Translations under genes and position numbers: made by a program
DNA from: Streptomyces coeruleorubidus
GTDB taxonomy: Bacteria; Actinomycetota; Actinomycetes; Streptomycetales; Streptomycetaceae
Reading direction: 5' to 3'
DNA: 64,000 nucleotides
Assembly: GCF_028885415.1 (NCBI RefSeq)
Contig: NZ_CP118527.1
Span: 4,712,001-4,776,000 of the forward strand
Notes under the pieces: model-generated
The model's database searches: none
What the model saw: only the letters and a program-made list of their open reading frames with translations
What the model was told of the DNA's origin: nothing
In this document: piece after piece, positions 16,985-25,024 of the stretch
Layout: each line of letters opens with the position of its first letter
Position numbering within the stretch: the first letter of the stretch is position 1

Positions 16985-17842
16985 ATGAGCAATGACTACC
17001 ACCTCGGTGGTGACCTTCCGGTCAACCGGATCGGCTTCGGGGCCATGCGCCTGCCCACGAACAGCTTCCGTGGTCCGGCCCGCGATCCCGAAACCGGTCG
17101 CGCCGTCCTGCGTCGCGCCGTTGAACTCGGCGTCAACCACATCGACACCGCCGCCTTCTACACCAGCGGCGACGGCACCGTTCGAGCCAACGCCCTGATC
17201 CGCGAGGCCCTCCACCCCTACCCGGCCGACCTGGTCATCGCCACCAAGGTCGGCCCGGCCCGCACCCCCGACGGGGGCATGATCGAGACCACCGATCCCG
17301 CAGATCTACGACCGCTGGTCGAGGAGAACCTCGAAACCCTCGGCGTGGACCGCCTCGATCTGGTCTACCTGCGCATCGGGGGCATCGAGCCGCCGCCCCC
17401 GGGCGAATCCGTCGCCGAAGCCTTCGAGGTGCTGGCCGCAATGCGTGAGGAAGGCCTGATCCGCCACCTCGGCCTGAGCAACGTCGACACCGGCCACCTC
17501 GCCGAGGCCCGTGCGATCGCACCCGTCTCAGCCGTCCAGAATCACTTCCACGCCGCCAAACGCGATGACATGGAGCTCCTGGCCGCCTGCGAGGAGGCCG
17601 GTATCGCCTACGTGCCGTTCTTCCCGCTGGGCGGCGGCGTGAGCGACCTCACCGGTGACCGCATCACCAAGATCGCGGACCGGTATGACGCCACAGTCCC
17701 TCAGATCGCCCTGGCCTGGCTGATCGCCTCCTCACCCGTGACCCTGGCCATCCCCGGAACCGGCTCCCTCGCCCACCTGGAGGAGAACACTGCCGCCGGG
17801 TCGATCTCTCTCACCCGGGAGGATCTCTCCGACCTCGCCTGA
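16985..17842 (+). CDS. Aldo-keto reductase family protein
   Basis: A 285-residue TIM-barrel NADPH oxidoreductase. The catalytic tetrad is recognisable as Asp54 and Tyr59 (IDTAAFY) and Lys88 (IATKVG), but the usual His is replaced by Arg130 (DLVYLRIGG). Cofactor-binding residues near the C-terminus (IPGTGSLAHLEEN) are kept. Replacement of the His is known in some subfamilies and changes the preferred reaction, so activity on ordinary aldehydes is uncertain. The neighbouring divergent regulator suggests inducible expression. It lies between junction repeats 2 and 3 and so probably belongs to a second inserted segment. Confidence 0.88.
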   Translation: MSNDYHLGGDLPVNRIGFGAMRLPTNSFRGPARDPETGRAVLRRAVELGVNHIDTAAFYTSGDGTVRANALIREALHPYPADLVIATKVGPARTPDGGMIETTDPADLRPLVEENLETLGVDRLDLVYLRIGGIEPPPPGESVAEAFEVLAAMREEGLIRHLGLSNVDTGHLAEARAIAPVSAVQNHFHAAKRDDMELLAACEEAGIAYVPFFPLGGGVSDLTGDRITKIADRYDATVPQIALAWLIASSPVTLAIPGTGSLAHLEENTAAGSISLTREDLSDLA

Positions 17843-17877
17843 GGAGGACGGCGGCAGCCGGCCACGCGCGCGTGGTC

Positions 17878-17945
17878 CCACCGTTCGCGATGGGCCCTTC
17901 GACGTGCGTGGTCTCAGTTGCCGTCGATGTGGTCTCAGTTGCCGC
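17878..17945 (+). repeat. Junction direct repeat, copy 3
   Basis: ACCGTTCGCGATGGGCCCTT plus CGACG (17880-17904) is a diverged copy of the tRNA-Ser hairpin arm, followed by two copies of GTGGTCTCAGTTGCC. It abuts the arsC stop. Confidence 0.7.
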
Positions 17946-18366
17946 GACGGAGCCGGGGCTCGGCGTCGATCTCGGCGATCAGGGCCTCGATGCGGGTCTT
18001 GATCTCGTCGCGGATGGGGCGGACGGCCTCGACGCCCTTGCCCGCCGGGTCCTCCAGGGCCCAGTCGAGGTACTTCTTGCCGGGGAAGATCGGGCAGGCG
18101 TCGCCGCAGCCCATGGTGATGACGTAGTCGGACGCCTGGACGGCCTCGGTGGTGAGGATCTTCGGCTTGGCGTCGGCGATGTCGATGCCTACCTCCTTCA
18201 TGGCCTCGACCGCGGAGGGGTTGACCTGGTCGCCGGGGACGGAGCCGGCGGAGCGGACCTCGATCCGGTCGCCCGCGAGGTGGGAGAGGAATCCGGCAGC
18301 CATCTGCGAGCGTCCGGCGTTGTGGACGCAGACGAACAGCACGGAAGCGAGCGGGCTGGAGGACAT
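17935..18366 (-). CDS. arsC: Arsenate reductase, low-molecular-weight phosphatase type
   Basis: A 143-residue cytosolic enzyme that reduces arsenate to arsenite for export. It has the P-loop Cys13-V-H-N-A-G-Arg19-S and two further cysteines at 87 and 91 (MGCGDACP), which fit an intramolecular disulfide relay as in thioredoxin-coupled ArsC; a mycothiol-coupled route is also possible in actinobacteria. The start ATG 18366 has GAAAGAAGAG upstream. It diverges from arsR across a 76-bp operator region. The 3' end runs into junction repeat 3. Confidence 0.93.
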   Translation of the reverse strand: MSSSPLASVLFVCVHNAGRSQMAAGFLSHLAGDRIEVRSAGSVPGDQVNPSAVEAMKEVGIDIADAKPKILTTEAVQASDYVITMGCGDACPIFPGKKYLDWALEDPAGKGVEAVRPIRDEIKTRIEALIAEIDAEPRLRRGN

Positions 18367-18418
18367 CGGCTCTTCTTTCGTCAGCAGTTCTTGCTTCGGC
18401 TCTGACTGGTATCAGTTT

Positions 18419-18442
18419 GGGCTGATGTGACAGTATCAGCCC
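18419..18442. promoter_or_regulatory. ArsR operator between arsC and arsR
   Basis: GGGCTGAT, 8-bp spacer, ATCAGCCC: a perfect 8-bp inverted repeat ending at the arsR start. A further TATCAG half site lies at 18409-18415. One repressor could silence both divergent genes. Confidence 0.7.
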
Positions 18443-18751
18443 ATGATGACGTCAGTCGACACTGATCTGATCCGGGTTCTGGCCGACCCGCTCAGGCTCC
18501 AGATCGTGACCTTGCTGGCCAAAGAGACGCTGTGCACCACGCACCTGGTGGAGGAGACCGGTGCCCGGCAGACCAACCTCTCCAACCACCTGAGAGTGCT
18601 GCGCGAGGCCGGGGTCGTCGAGACGGAGCCGTGCGGCCGGTACACGTACTACAAGCTGCGCCCCGACGTCATCGCCCAGCTCGCCGGCCGGTTCGCCGAC
18701 CTGGCCGAGTCCGCACGCACCGCCGCCGACAACAAGAGGGCCTGCCCGTGA
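18443..18751 (+). CDS. arsR: ArsR/SmtB-family transcriptional regulator
   Basis: A 102-residue winged-helix repressor (LADPLRLQIVTLLAKETLC, then TNLSNHLRVLREAGVVETE). The usual CVC sensor motif in the recognition region is replaced by a single Cys31 (LCTTHLV), with other cysteines at about 67 and near the C-terminus, so the arsenite site differs from the ArsR further downstream. It begins at the inverted repeat at 18419-18442 and its stop overlaps the pump gene start (GTGA), indicating autoregulation and coupling. ATG 18446 is an equally possible start. Confidence 0.93.
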   Translation: MMTSVDTDLIRVLADPLRLQIVTLLAKETLCTTHLVEETGARQTNLSNHLRVLREAGVVETEPCGRYTYYKLRPDVIAQLAGRFADLAESARTAADNKRACP

Positions 18752-19863
18752 CCCGCACCGAAGCGTCCGCGACCGCCGAGGAGTCCTCGGTCGTCGCGAA
18801 GCTGTCGACGCTCGACCGTTTCCTCGCCGTCTGGATCCTGCTCGCCATGGCCGTCGGTCTCGGCCTGGGCCGCGTGATCCCCGGCCTCGACGACGCCCTC
18901 GCCAAGGTCGAGATCGGCGGCATCTCCCTGCCGATCGCCATCGGCCTGCTGATCATGATGTACCCGGTGCTGGCCAAGGTCCGCTACGACAAGCTCGACG
19001 CCGTCACCGGCGACAAGAGGCTCATGGTCTCGTCGCTGGTCATCAACTGGCTCGTCGGGCCGGCGGTCATGTTCGCGCTGGCCTGGATCTTCCTGCCGGA
19101 CCTGCCCGAGTACCGCACCGGCCTGATCATCGTCGGTCTCGCCCGCTGCATCGCGATGGTCATCATCTGGAACGACCTCGCCTGCGGCGACCGGGAGGCC
19201 GCCGCCGTGCTCGTCGCGCTGAACTCGGTCTTCCAGGTGCTGGCGTTCGGCGTGCTGGGGTGGTTCTACCTCGACCTGCTGCCCGGCTGGCTGGGCCTGG
19301 GCGACGGCGAGCACCTCGACATCTCCATGTGGAAGATCGCTCTGAACGTCGTCATCTTCCTCGGCATCCCGTTGCTGGCCGGGTTCCTGACCCGCCGCAT
19401 CGGCGAGCAGAAGCTGGGCCGCGAGCAGTACGAGTCGGGCTTCCTTCCGAAGATCGGCCCGTGGGCGCTGTACGGCCTGCTCTTCACGATCGTCATCCTC
19501 TTCGCCCTGCAGGGGAGGACCATCACCTCGCAGCCGCTGGACGTCGCCCGTATCGCGCTGCCGCTGCTGGTGTACTTCGCGGTGATGTGGTTCGGCACGT
19601 TCGCCCTCGGCAAGGCCATCGGCCTCGCGTACGACCGCACCGCGACCCTCGCCTTCACGGCGGCCGGCAACAACTTCGAGCTGGCCATCGCGGTCGCCAT
19701 CGCCACCTTCGGCGTGACCTCCGGGCAGGCGTTGTCGGGCGTGGTGGGGCCGCTGATCGAGGTGCCGGTCCTGGTGGCGCTCGTCTACGTCTCGCTGGCC
19801 TGGCGGCGGAAGTTCACCGCCGGTCGGCGGCTGACGGCGGCCCCGGCCCCGCAGGAGAGTTGA
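18748..19863 (+). CDS. Arsenite efflux permease, ACR3 family
   Basis: A 371-residue membrane protein with about ten transmembrane helices. Family marks are LARCIAMVIIWNDLACGD with the conserved Cys, and FTAAGNNFELAIAVAIA near the end, both typical of ACR3-type As(III) exporters, often named ArsB or Acr3. The start is GTG 18748, overlapping the arsR stop. It works with ArsC, which supplies arsenite. No arsA ATPase gene is present, so transport should be driven by the proton gradient. Confidence 0.95.
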   Translation: MTRTEASATAEESSVVAKLSTLDRFLAVWILLAMAVGLGLGRVIPGLDDALAKVEIGGISLPIAIGLLIMMYPVLAKVRYDKLDAVTGDKRLMVSSLVINWLVGPAVMFALAWIFLPDLPEYRTGLIIVGLARCIAMVIIWNDLACGDREAAAVLVALNSVFQVLAFGVLGWFYLDLLPGWLGLGDGEHLDISMWKIALNVVIFLGIPLLAGFLTRRIGEQKLGREQYESGFLPKIGPWALYGLLFTIVILFALQGRTITSQPLDVARIALPLLVYFAVMWFGTFALGKAIGLAYDRTATLAFTAAGNNFELAIAVAIATFGVTSGQALSGVVGPLIEVPVLVALVYVSLAWRRKFTAGRRLTAAPAPQES

Positions 19864-19987
19864 CGCGCTGCCCGGACTGCACGCTACGGCGACCGGGCCG
19901 GTCCCGCCTCCGCCACGCTCATCGGCGTCGGACGGCCTGCCCGGGACGCGGCCCGGGCGATCGCCGGCCTGCTCGCGCAGGTCGCGG

Positions 19988-20365
19988 TCAGCCCGCGGCC
20001 GACGTGCCGGTCAGCAGCTTTCCCATCGCGGCCAGCACGGACGGCTCGACGCGGTAGTAGACCCAGGTGCCGCGCCGCTCGGAGGTCAGCAGCCCGGCCT
20101 CCTTCAGCTTCTTCAGGTGGTGGGAGACGGTCGGCTGCGAGACGCCGACATCGGAGATGTCGCACACGCACGCCTCGCCGCCCTGGTGCGAGGCCACAGC
20201 TGAGAACAGCCGCAGCCGCACCGGGTCCCCCAGGGCCTTGAACATCCGCGCGGTGGTTTCGGCCTCCTCCGCGGTGAACGGACGCTCGGTGAGGGGCGGG
20301 CAGCACGGCGCCACGGCCTCGGGGACATCGGCTTCCAGCAGCGGCAGCGTCTTCGTGTTCGACAT
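19988..20365 (-). CDS. arsR: ArsR-family metalloregulator with CVC sensor
   Basis: A 125-residue ArsR/SmtB repressor. It carries the classical arsenite sensor in the recognition helix (ACVCD, Cys66/Cys68) and an extra Cys21-Cys22 pair near the N-terminus. The HTH reads SQPTVSHHLKKLKEAGLL. It is divergent from the flavin monooxygenase gene, with paired inverted and direct repeats between them, so it probably controls both itself and the oxidase-lyase genes. It differs clearly from the first ArsR, so the island uses two distinct arsenic sensors. Confidence 0.94.
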   Translation of the reverse strand: MSNTKTLPLLEADVPEAVAPCCPPLTERPFTAEEAETTARMFKALGDPVRLRLFSAVASHQGGEACVCDISDVGVSQPTVSHHLKKLKEAGLLTSERRGTWVYYRVEPSVLAAMGKLLTGTSAAG

Positions 20366-20369
20366 GCAT

Positions 20370-20445
20370 CTATGTTGACATGCATCGAATCAAGGGGCCA
20401 GACCCCCCCCAGATTCGATGCATGTCTATGTTGACGGCCATCGAA
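20370..20445. promoter_or_regulatory. Operator region between divergent arsR and monooxygenase genes
   Basis: A 15-bp inverted repeat GACATGCATCGAATC (20377-20391) / GATTCGATGCATGTC (20412-20426) flanks a GC-rich centre. A direct repeat CTATGTTGAC plus ATCGAA occurs at 20370-20389 and 20426-20445. Both fit ArsR sites placed for each promoter. Confidence 0.7.
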
Positions 20446-20503
20446 GCAAGTGTCATGCTGACCACACAAGACATCGACGAATGTCGAAGCAAAGGGGAAC
20501 CTC

Positions 20504-21868
20504 GTGGCCGTGCCCACCACCCACCAGCTGCCCGTCGTGGTCATCGGAGCCGGCCCGGTCGGCCTGGCCGCCGCGGCCCGTCTCGTCGAGCGCGGCCTTG
20601 AACCGCTGGTCCTGGAAGCCGGGCCGTCGGCCGGCACAGCCGTACGCGGCTGGGCGCACGTGCGGCTGTTCTCGCCCTGGTCGGAGGTCACCGACCAGGC
20701 CGCGGAGAAGCTCCTCGCCCCGACCGGCTGGACCCGCCCGGACGGCTCCGCGTACCCCACCGGCGGCGACTGGGCCGAGACGTACCTCCAGCCCCTCGCC
20801 GACGTCCTCGGCGACAAGGTCCGCTACGGCGCCACGGTGACCGGCGTCGCCCGCGTCGGCCGTGACCGGATCGTCGACTCCGGCCGCGACGAGCAGCCCT
20901 TCGCCGTGCACATCCTGTGGGCCGACGGGCGTGAGGAACGGATCGTCGCCCGCGCGGTCGTCGACGCCTCGGGCACGTGGTCCACCCCCGGTCCGCTGGG
21001 CGCCGACGGTCTGCCCGCCCTCGGCGAGAAGGCCGCCGCCGGACGCGTCTCCTACCGCGTCCCCGACCTGGACGACCCGGCCGGCCGCGCCCGGTACGCA
21101 GGCAAGCGCACCGCCGTGGTCGGTTCCGGCGCCTCCGCCTTCACCGCCCTCGCCCACCTCGCCGACCTGGCACAGGACGAGCCGGGCACGCACGCGGTGT
21201 GGATCCTGCGCCGCGGCATCACCGGCTCGACGTTCGGCGGCGGCGAGGCCGATCAGCTGCCCGCTCGCGGCGCCCTCGGCCTGCGCGCCAAGGCCGCGGT
21301 GGAGGAAGGCCGCGCGAGCGCGATCACCGGGTTCCGTACGCGGGCCGTCGAGCGGGACGGCGACCGGCTGGTCCTGGTCGCCGAGGACGGGCGCCGCCTC
21401 GACCCGGTCGACGAGGTCATCGTCCTGACCGGTTTCCGCCCGGACCTGTCCTTCCTCTCCGAGATCCGACTCGGCCTCGACGAACGCCTCCAGGCCCCGA
21501 CCGCGCTCGCCCCGCTCATCGACCCCAACGTCCACTCCTGCGGCACCGTCTACCCGCACGGCGTGAACGAGCTCTCCCACCCGGAGCAGGGCGTCTACCT
21601 GGTCGGCATGAAGTCCTACGGCCGCGCCCCCACGTTCCTCGCGATGACCGGCTACGAGCAGGTCCGTTCCGTCACCGCCGCGATCGCCGGAGACCGTGAG
21701 GCCGCCGAGCGCGTCGAGCTGACCCTGCCGGAGACCGGTGTGTGCGGCGGGGCCGGCCTGTTCGACGAGCCCGACGCCGCCCCGGCCGAGGGCGGAGGCT
21801 GCTGCGCCACTCCGGCGACCTTGCAGATCGGCACCGGCGCCCCCGCCACCGCCTCCGGTGGCTGCTGA
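20504..21868 (+). CDS. FAD/NAD(P)-dependent monooxygenase-like flavoprotein, ArsO type
   Basis: 454 residues. An N-terminal FAD-binding Rossmann motif (VVVIGAGPVGLAAAARL) and a second nucleotide motif (AVVGSGASAFTAL, near residue 205) define a flavin monooxygenase-like enzyme. In Streptomyces arsenic islands such proteins are called ArsO; the exact reaction is unsettled. The C-terminal tail holds CGGAG, GGCC and GGC cysteine clusters suited to binding As(III). GTG 20504 follows AAAGGGGAA. It precedes the ArsI/CadI-like gene by 28 bp and should be co-transcribed with it under ArsR control. Confidence 0.8.
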   Translation: MAVPTTHQLPVVVIGAGPVGLAAAARLVERGLEPLVLEAGPSAGTAVRGWAHVRLFSPWSEVTDQAAEKLLAPTGWTRPDGSAYPTGGDWAETYLQPLADVLGDKVRYGATVTGVARVGRDRIVDSGRDEQPFAVHILWADGREERIVARAVVDASGTWSTPGPLGADGLPALGEKAAAGRVSYRVPDLDDPAGRARYAGKRTAVVGSGASAFTALAHLADLAQDEPGTHAVWILRRGITGSTFGGGEADQLPARGALGLRAKAAVEEGRASAITGFRTRAVERDGDRLVLVAEDGRRLDPVDEVIVLTGFRPDLSFLSEIRLGLDERLQAPTALAPLIDPNVHSCGTVYPHGVNELSHPEQGVYLVGMKSYGRAPTFLAMTGYEQVRSVTAAIAGDREAAERVELTLPETGVCGGAGLFDEPDAAPAEGGGCCATPATLQIGTGAPATASGGC

Positions 21869-21896
21869 ACTCCCCACCCATTCCAGGAGGTTCGCC

Positions 21897-22286
21897 ATGA
21901 CGTCCCGTGTACAGCTCGCCCTCCGCGTCCCCGACCTCGCCGAGTCCGTGGCCTTCTACACGAGGCTCTTCGGCACCGAGCCCGCCAAACTCCGCGACGG
22001 CTACGCCAACTTCGCCATCGCCGAGCCCCCGCTGAAGCTCGTGCTCATCGAAGGCACCGCAGGCGAGGCGACCCGCATGGACCACCTCGGCGTCGAGGTC
22101 GAGACGACCGAGGCCGTGCACGCCGCCACCGCCCGCCTGGCCGAGGCGGGCCTGGTCACCGACGTGGAGAACGACACCACCTGTTGCTACGCCCTCCAGG
22201 ACAAGGTCTGGGTCCACGGCCCCGGCCGGGAACCCTGGGAGGTGTACGTCGTCAAGGCCGACGCCGACTCCCTGGCCAAGCAGTAG
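21897..22286 (+). CDS. ArsI/CadI-family metal resistance protein (VOC fold)
   Basis: A 129-residue glyoxalase/VOC-superfamily protein. RVQLALRVPDLAESVAFYTR, GYANFAIAEPPLKLVLIE and TTCCYALQDKVWV with the paired cysteines match mycobacterial CadI and the C-As lyase ArsI. ArsI cleaves the carbon-arsenic bond of methylarsenite; CadI is cadmium-induced. The His near residue 5 of characterised ArsI is Gln6 here, so lyase activity is not certain. AGGAGG lies 6 nt before ATG. Convergent with the cation pump gene. Confidence 0.88.
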   Translation: MTSRVQLALRVPDLAESVAFYTRLFGTEPAKLRDGYANFAIAEPPLKLVLIEGTAGEATRMDHLGVEVETTEAVHAATARLAEAGLVTDVENDTTCCYALQDKVWVHGPGREPWEVYVVKADADSLAKQ

Positions 22287-22317
22287 GACGACATGAGCGG
22301 GGCGCTTGTGCGGAGGG

Positions 22318-23031
22318 TCAGTCGCAGCACTCGCAGCCCGGGCGGCAGCCGCACGCGTCGTCCGTGTCGGCACGGACGGCGGGGGCCGCAGTGGCCGAGG
22401 GTGCACAACAGCCCTTGCCCTGCCAGGCGTCGCGGCCTTCCTTGACGGCGATGGCTGCGATGACGAGGGCGGCGACGGGGTCGGCCCAGGACCAGCCGAG
22501 GGTGGCGTTGAGGACCAGGCCGACCAGGAGCACGGCCGAGAGGTACGTGCACAGCAGGGTCTGCTTGGAGTCGGCGACCGCGCTGGCGGAGCCCAGTTCA
22601 CGGCCCGCGCGGCGTTGGGCCGCCGACAGGAACGGCATGACCGCGAGGGAGAGGGCGGCCAGCACGATGCCTGGAACGGAGCGCTCAGCCTCCCCCGTGC
22701 CGGTCAGCGCACGGACGGCGTCGACAGCGACGTAGGCGGCGAGCGCGAAGAACGACAGCGCGATGATCCGCAGGGTCGTCTTCTCCCGCGCCTCGCGCAC
22801 GGTGTGCTCACGGGCGGAGAACTGCCAGGCCACCGCAGCGGCGGAGGAGACCTCGACGACCGAGTCCAGGCCGAAGCCGATCAGGGCGGTCGAGGAGGCG
22901 AGAGTGCCGGCGGTGATGGCGACGATCGCCTCGATGACGTTGTAGGTGATGGTCGCCGCGACCAGCAGACGTACCCGACGGGCGAGCAGGTCCCGGCGGG
23001 CCGGGGAGCGGTCGAGGGATATCGCGGTCAT
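22318..23031 (-). CDS. Cation diffusion facilitator family metal exporter
   Basis: A 237-residue membrane protein with about six helices, shorter than full CDF proteins because the C-terminal cytoplasmic domain is missing. Metal-site motifs are GFGLDSVVEVSS in an early helix and ADSKQTLLCTY in a later one. The tail is cysteine-rich (CGCRPGCECCD), likely metal binding. Its ATG overlaps the cmtR stop (ATGA), so it is the partner pump of that sensor and probably removes cadmium, lead or zinc. Confidence 0.88.
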   Translation of the reverse strand: MTAISLDRSPARRDLLARRVRLLVAATITYNVIEAIVAITAGTLASSTALIGFGLDSVVEVSSAAAVAWQFSAREHTVREAREKTTLRIIALSFFALAAYVAVDAVRALTGTGEAERSVPGIVLAALSLAVMPFLSAAQRRAGRELGSASAVADSKQTLLCTYLSAVLLVGLVLNATLGWSWADPVAALVIAAIAVKEGRDAWQGKGCCAPSATAAPAVRADTDDACGCRPGCECCD

Positions 23032-23366
23032 CAGCAGCATCCCTTGTCGTCGGCCTCCGCACAGGTGCGGTCGGTCTCGACGGCCACCACGGCCGCACGC
23101 AGGTCGTCCAGCGCGTGACCGAGGCGCTCGTCGGCCAGTTCGTAGCGGGTGCGGCGGCCGTCGGGCACGGTGACGACCAGTCCGCAGTCGCGCAGGCACG
23201 CGAGGTGGTTGGAGAGCCGGGTGCGGGAGATGCCGAGGGTGTCGGCGAGATCGGCGGGATAGGCCGGGGCCTCGCGCAGCGCGAGCAGGATGCGGCAGCG
23301 GATCGGGTCGGCGAGGGCGCGGCCGAAGCGGGCCAGCACTTCGATGTCGGGGGCAACAGTCAGCAC
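23031..23366 (-). CDS. cmtR: CmtR-like Cd/Pb-sensing ArsR-family repressor
   Basis: A 111-residue ArsR/SmtB protein. It aligns by eye with mycobacterial CmtR, and its cysteines fall at exactly positions 57, 61 (LACLRDCGLVV) and 102 (ETDRTC), the three Cd/Pb ligands of that protein. Cys24 and a terminal GCC are extra. The GTG start lies 7 nt after a TACTGT -10 box, so the mRNA is probably leaderless. It is coupled to the CDF exporter downstream. Confidence 0.92.
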   Translation of the reverse strand: MLTVAPDIEVLARFGRALADPIRCRILLALREAPAYPADLADTLGISRTRLSNHLACLRDCGLVVTVPDGRRTRYELADERLGHALDDLRAAVVAVETDRTCAEADDKGCC

Positions 23367-23373
23367 GGGAAGG

Positions 23374-23379
23374 ACAGTA
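23374..23379 (-). promoter_or_regulatory. -10 box of leaderless cmtR promoter
   Basis: TACTGT on the minus strand, 7 nt before GTG 23366, with no ribosome site. A palindromic TGAATTCA lies just upstream at 23388-23395 and may be part of the operator. Confidence 0.55.
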
Positions 23380-23444
23380 CATCGATTCCTGAATTCACGG
23401 AACCATGGATCGTCCGGGCGGCCCCTACAGATCCTGCCGCGTCC

Positions 23445-23479
23445 GGCCCAGGCCGGGGAAGCGATCCCCGGCCTGGGCC
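23445..23479 (-). terminator. Hairpin between FG-GAP gene and cmtR
   Basis: A perfect 15-bp stem (23445-23459 with 23465-23479) and 5-nt loop lie 21 bp past the FG-GAP gene stop and insulate the cmtR promoter. Confidence 0.8.
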
Positions 23480-23500
23480 GTCCCGTTGCCGGGACCGCTG

Positions 23501-25024
23501 TCAGCCGACCTCAGGGAGCGGCCGAGGGGTGATCGGCGGGTGTCCCTGGAGGCTGCTGCCGAGCTGCGGCTGTCCGTCGGTCGACAGCAGGTAGGACGTC
23601 GGGGTCAGACTGCGCGCTCCTGTGACGGTGAGGGTGATGTCCGTGCCCAGGAGCGTGGTGAGCGCGCCGCTGCCGCCGTCCTCGCCGAGCGCCGCGATCG
23701 TCAGGTCCTTCCTGCCGTCGCCGTCGAGGTCGCTGAGCAGCAGCCGGGAGCCGAAACCGTCGCCGGCCTCGTTCTCGCCGGGGACGCCCTCGGTGCCCTG
23801 GTCGAAGACCTGGCGATTGGTGGTCGTGGGCCCGATGGAGCCGCCGTACATGACGGTCACGTGCCCGGCGTCGGCGACGGTGCCGCTGTCGGTGTCCTCG
23901 TTGGGATCGCCGACGGCGAGGTCGTCGTAGCCGTCGCCGTTGATGTCACCCGCGGCGAGTCCGGCGCCGTACCGGTCGTACAGGCCGTTCTCACCCGGCG
24001 TGTCGAAATTGCCCTGATCGAGGGTGTGCCTGTTGTCGTCCAGCGTCCAGGTGGGGTCGGTATCGGAAACAGGGCGGCCCAGGACATAGGTGATCTCGCC
24101 ACCGTGGTCACCCGGACGACCGAGGACGATGTCCCCGTAGCCGTCATTGTTGAAGTCCCCGAAGACCGAGGAGTAGCCGCCCATGTAGCCGACCTGCATG
24201 GCCCTCGGGTCCAGGCCCAGCGTGCTCGCGTCACCACCGCTCCGATAGAGCTGGTAGTGGTTGAACAGCAGATCGTCCGCACCGTCGCCGGTGACGTCAC
24301 CGGCGGTGAGGGCGACGACCTCGCCTCCCCAGGCGTTCAGGTTGCCCAGCGGATGGGTACCGCTGTCGGCACCGTCCCTGGCGATGCCGCCCGCGTACAG
24401 CCAGGCCTGGGCCGAGGTGTTGCCGGCGGCGAGGTCGTCCTTGCCGTCGCCGTTGAAGTCACCCGCGGCGAGGGTCCGCCCGTGGGCGTCCTGGTCGGAG
24501 CTCGTGGGATCGGCGAGCCGGGCACTGCTCGACAGGCCGGTCGGCGAGCCCCACAGGATCTGGACGATGCCGGCGTCCTGGTCGTCCCCGACGTCCTCGC
24601 CCGGGGTACCGGTGGCGAGATCGGCGAAGCCGTCGTTGTCGAAGTCGGCGATGGCCACGGAGAATCCGAAGTGGTCACCGGCCTCCGCCTGGCCGCCGAC
24701 GCCCTTGGAGTTCTGGCTGATCGTGACGCGCTCGGCCTGCGTGGCGCCCGCGCCGTCCGCGGAACCGTACGCGATGGTGACGGCCCCGGCGCCCGCCGTG
24801 CCGTCGACCGTGGCGTCGGGGGCGGAGGCGGCGAGGTCGACACGGCCGTCGCCGTTGAAGTCCCCGTAACGGCCGGACACCGAGGCACGATCGCCGGTCG
24901 CCGCGAAGGCGCTGCCCGCGACGGTGGGCACCAGCAGACCGCCTGTCAGGGCGGCGAGAGCGACGGCGGTTGCCATGCGGCGGCTGCGTCCCGACGAGCG
25001 GTGTCTTCCTTGTTCAGATGTCAC
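23501..25024 (-). CDS. Secreted FG-GAP/VCBS repeat (integrin alpha-like) protein
   Basis: 507 residues with a signal peptide (RRMATAVALAALTGG, then AFAATG). The mature part is built from about seven FG-GAP blades with the calcium-binding signature DFNGDGxxDLA, seen as YGDFNGDGRVDLA, IADFDNDGFADLA, AGDFNGDGKDDLA, FGDFNNDGYGDIV, AGDINGDGYDDLA and LSDLDGDGRKDLT. It should fold as a beta-propeller outside the cell, for adhesion or ligand binding; no enzyme domain is evident. GTG 25024 follows GGGAGA. Confidence 0.93.
   Translation of the reverse strand: MTSEQGRHRSSGRSRRMATAVALAALTGGLLVPTVAGSAFAATGDRASVSGRYGDFNGDGRVDLAASAPDATVDGTAGAGAVTIAYGSADGAGATQAERVTISQNSKGVGGQAEAGDHFGFSVAIADFDNDGFADLATGTPGEDVGDDQDAGIVQILWGSPTGLSSSARLADPTSSDQDAHGRTLAAGDFNGDGKDDLAAGNTSAQAWLYAGGIARDGADSGTHPLGNLNAWGGEVVALTAGDVTGDGADDLLFNHYQLYRSGGDASTLGLDPRAMQVGYMGGYSSVFGDFNNDGYGDIVLGRPGDHGGEITYVLGRPVSDTDPTWTLDDNRHTLDQGNFDTPGENGLYDRYGAGLAAGDINGDGYDDLAVGDPNEDTDSGTVADAGHVTVMYGGSIGPTTTNRQVFDQGTEGVPGENEAGDGFGSRLLLSDLDGDGRKDLTIAALGEDGGSGALTTLLGTDITLTVTGARSLTPTSYLLSTDGQPQLGSSLQGHPPITPRPLPEVG

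Noticed and set aside
19864..19987. 124-bp remnant between the ACR3 pump and the CVC-type arsR with an open frame ending in ARDAARAIAGLLAQV
   Set aside because: Too short and without a start; it could be a relic of a longer gene or fusion, but nothing can be matched.
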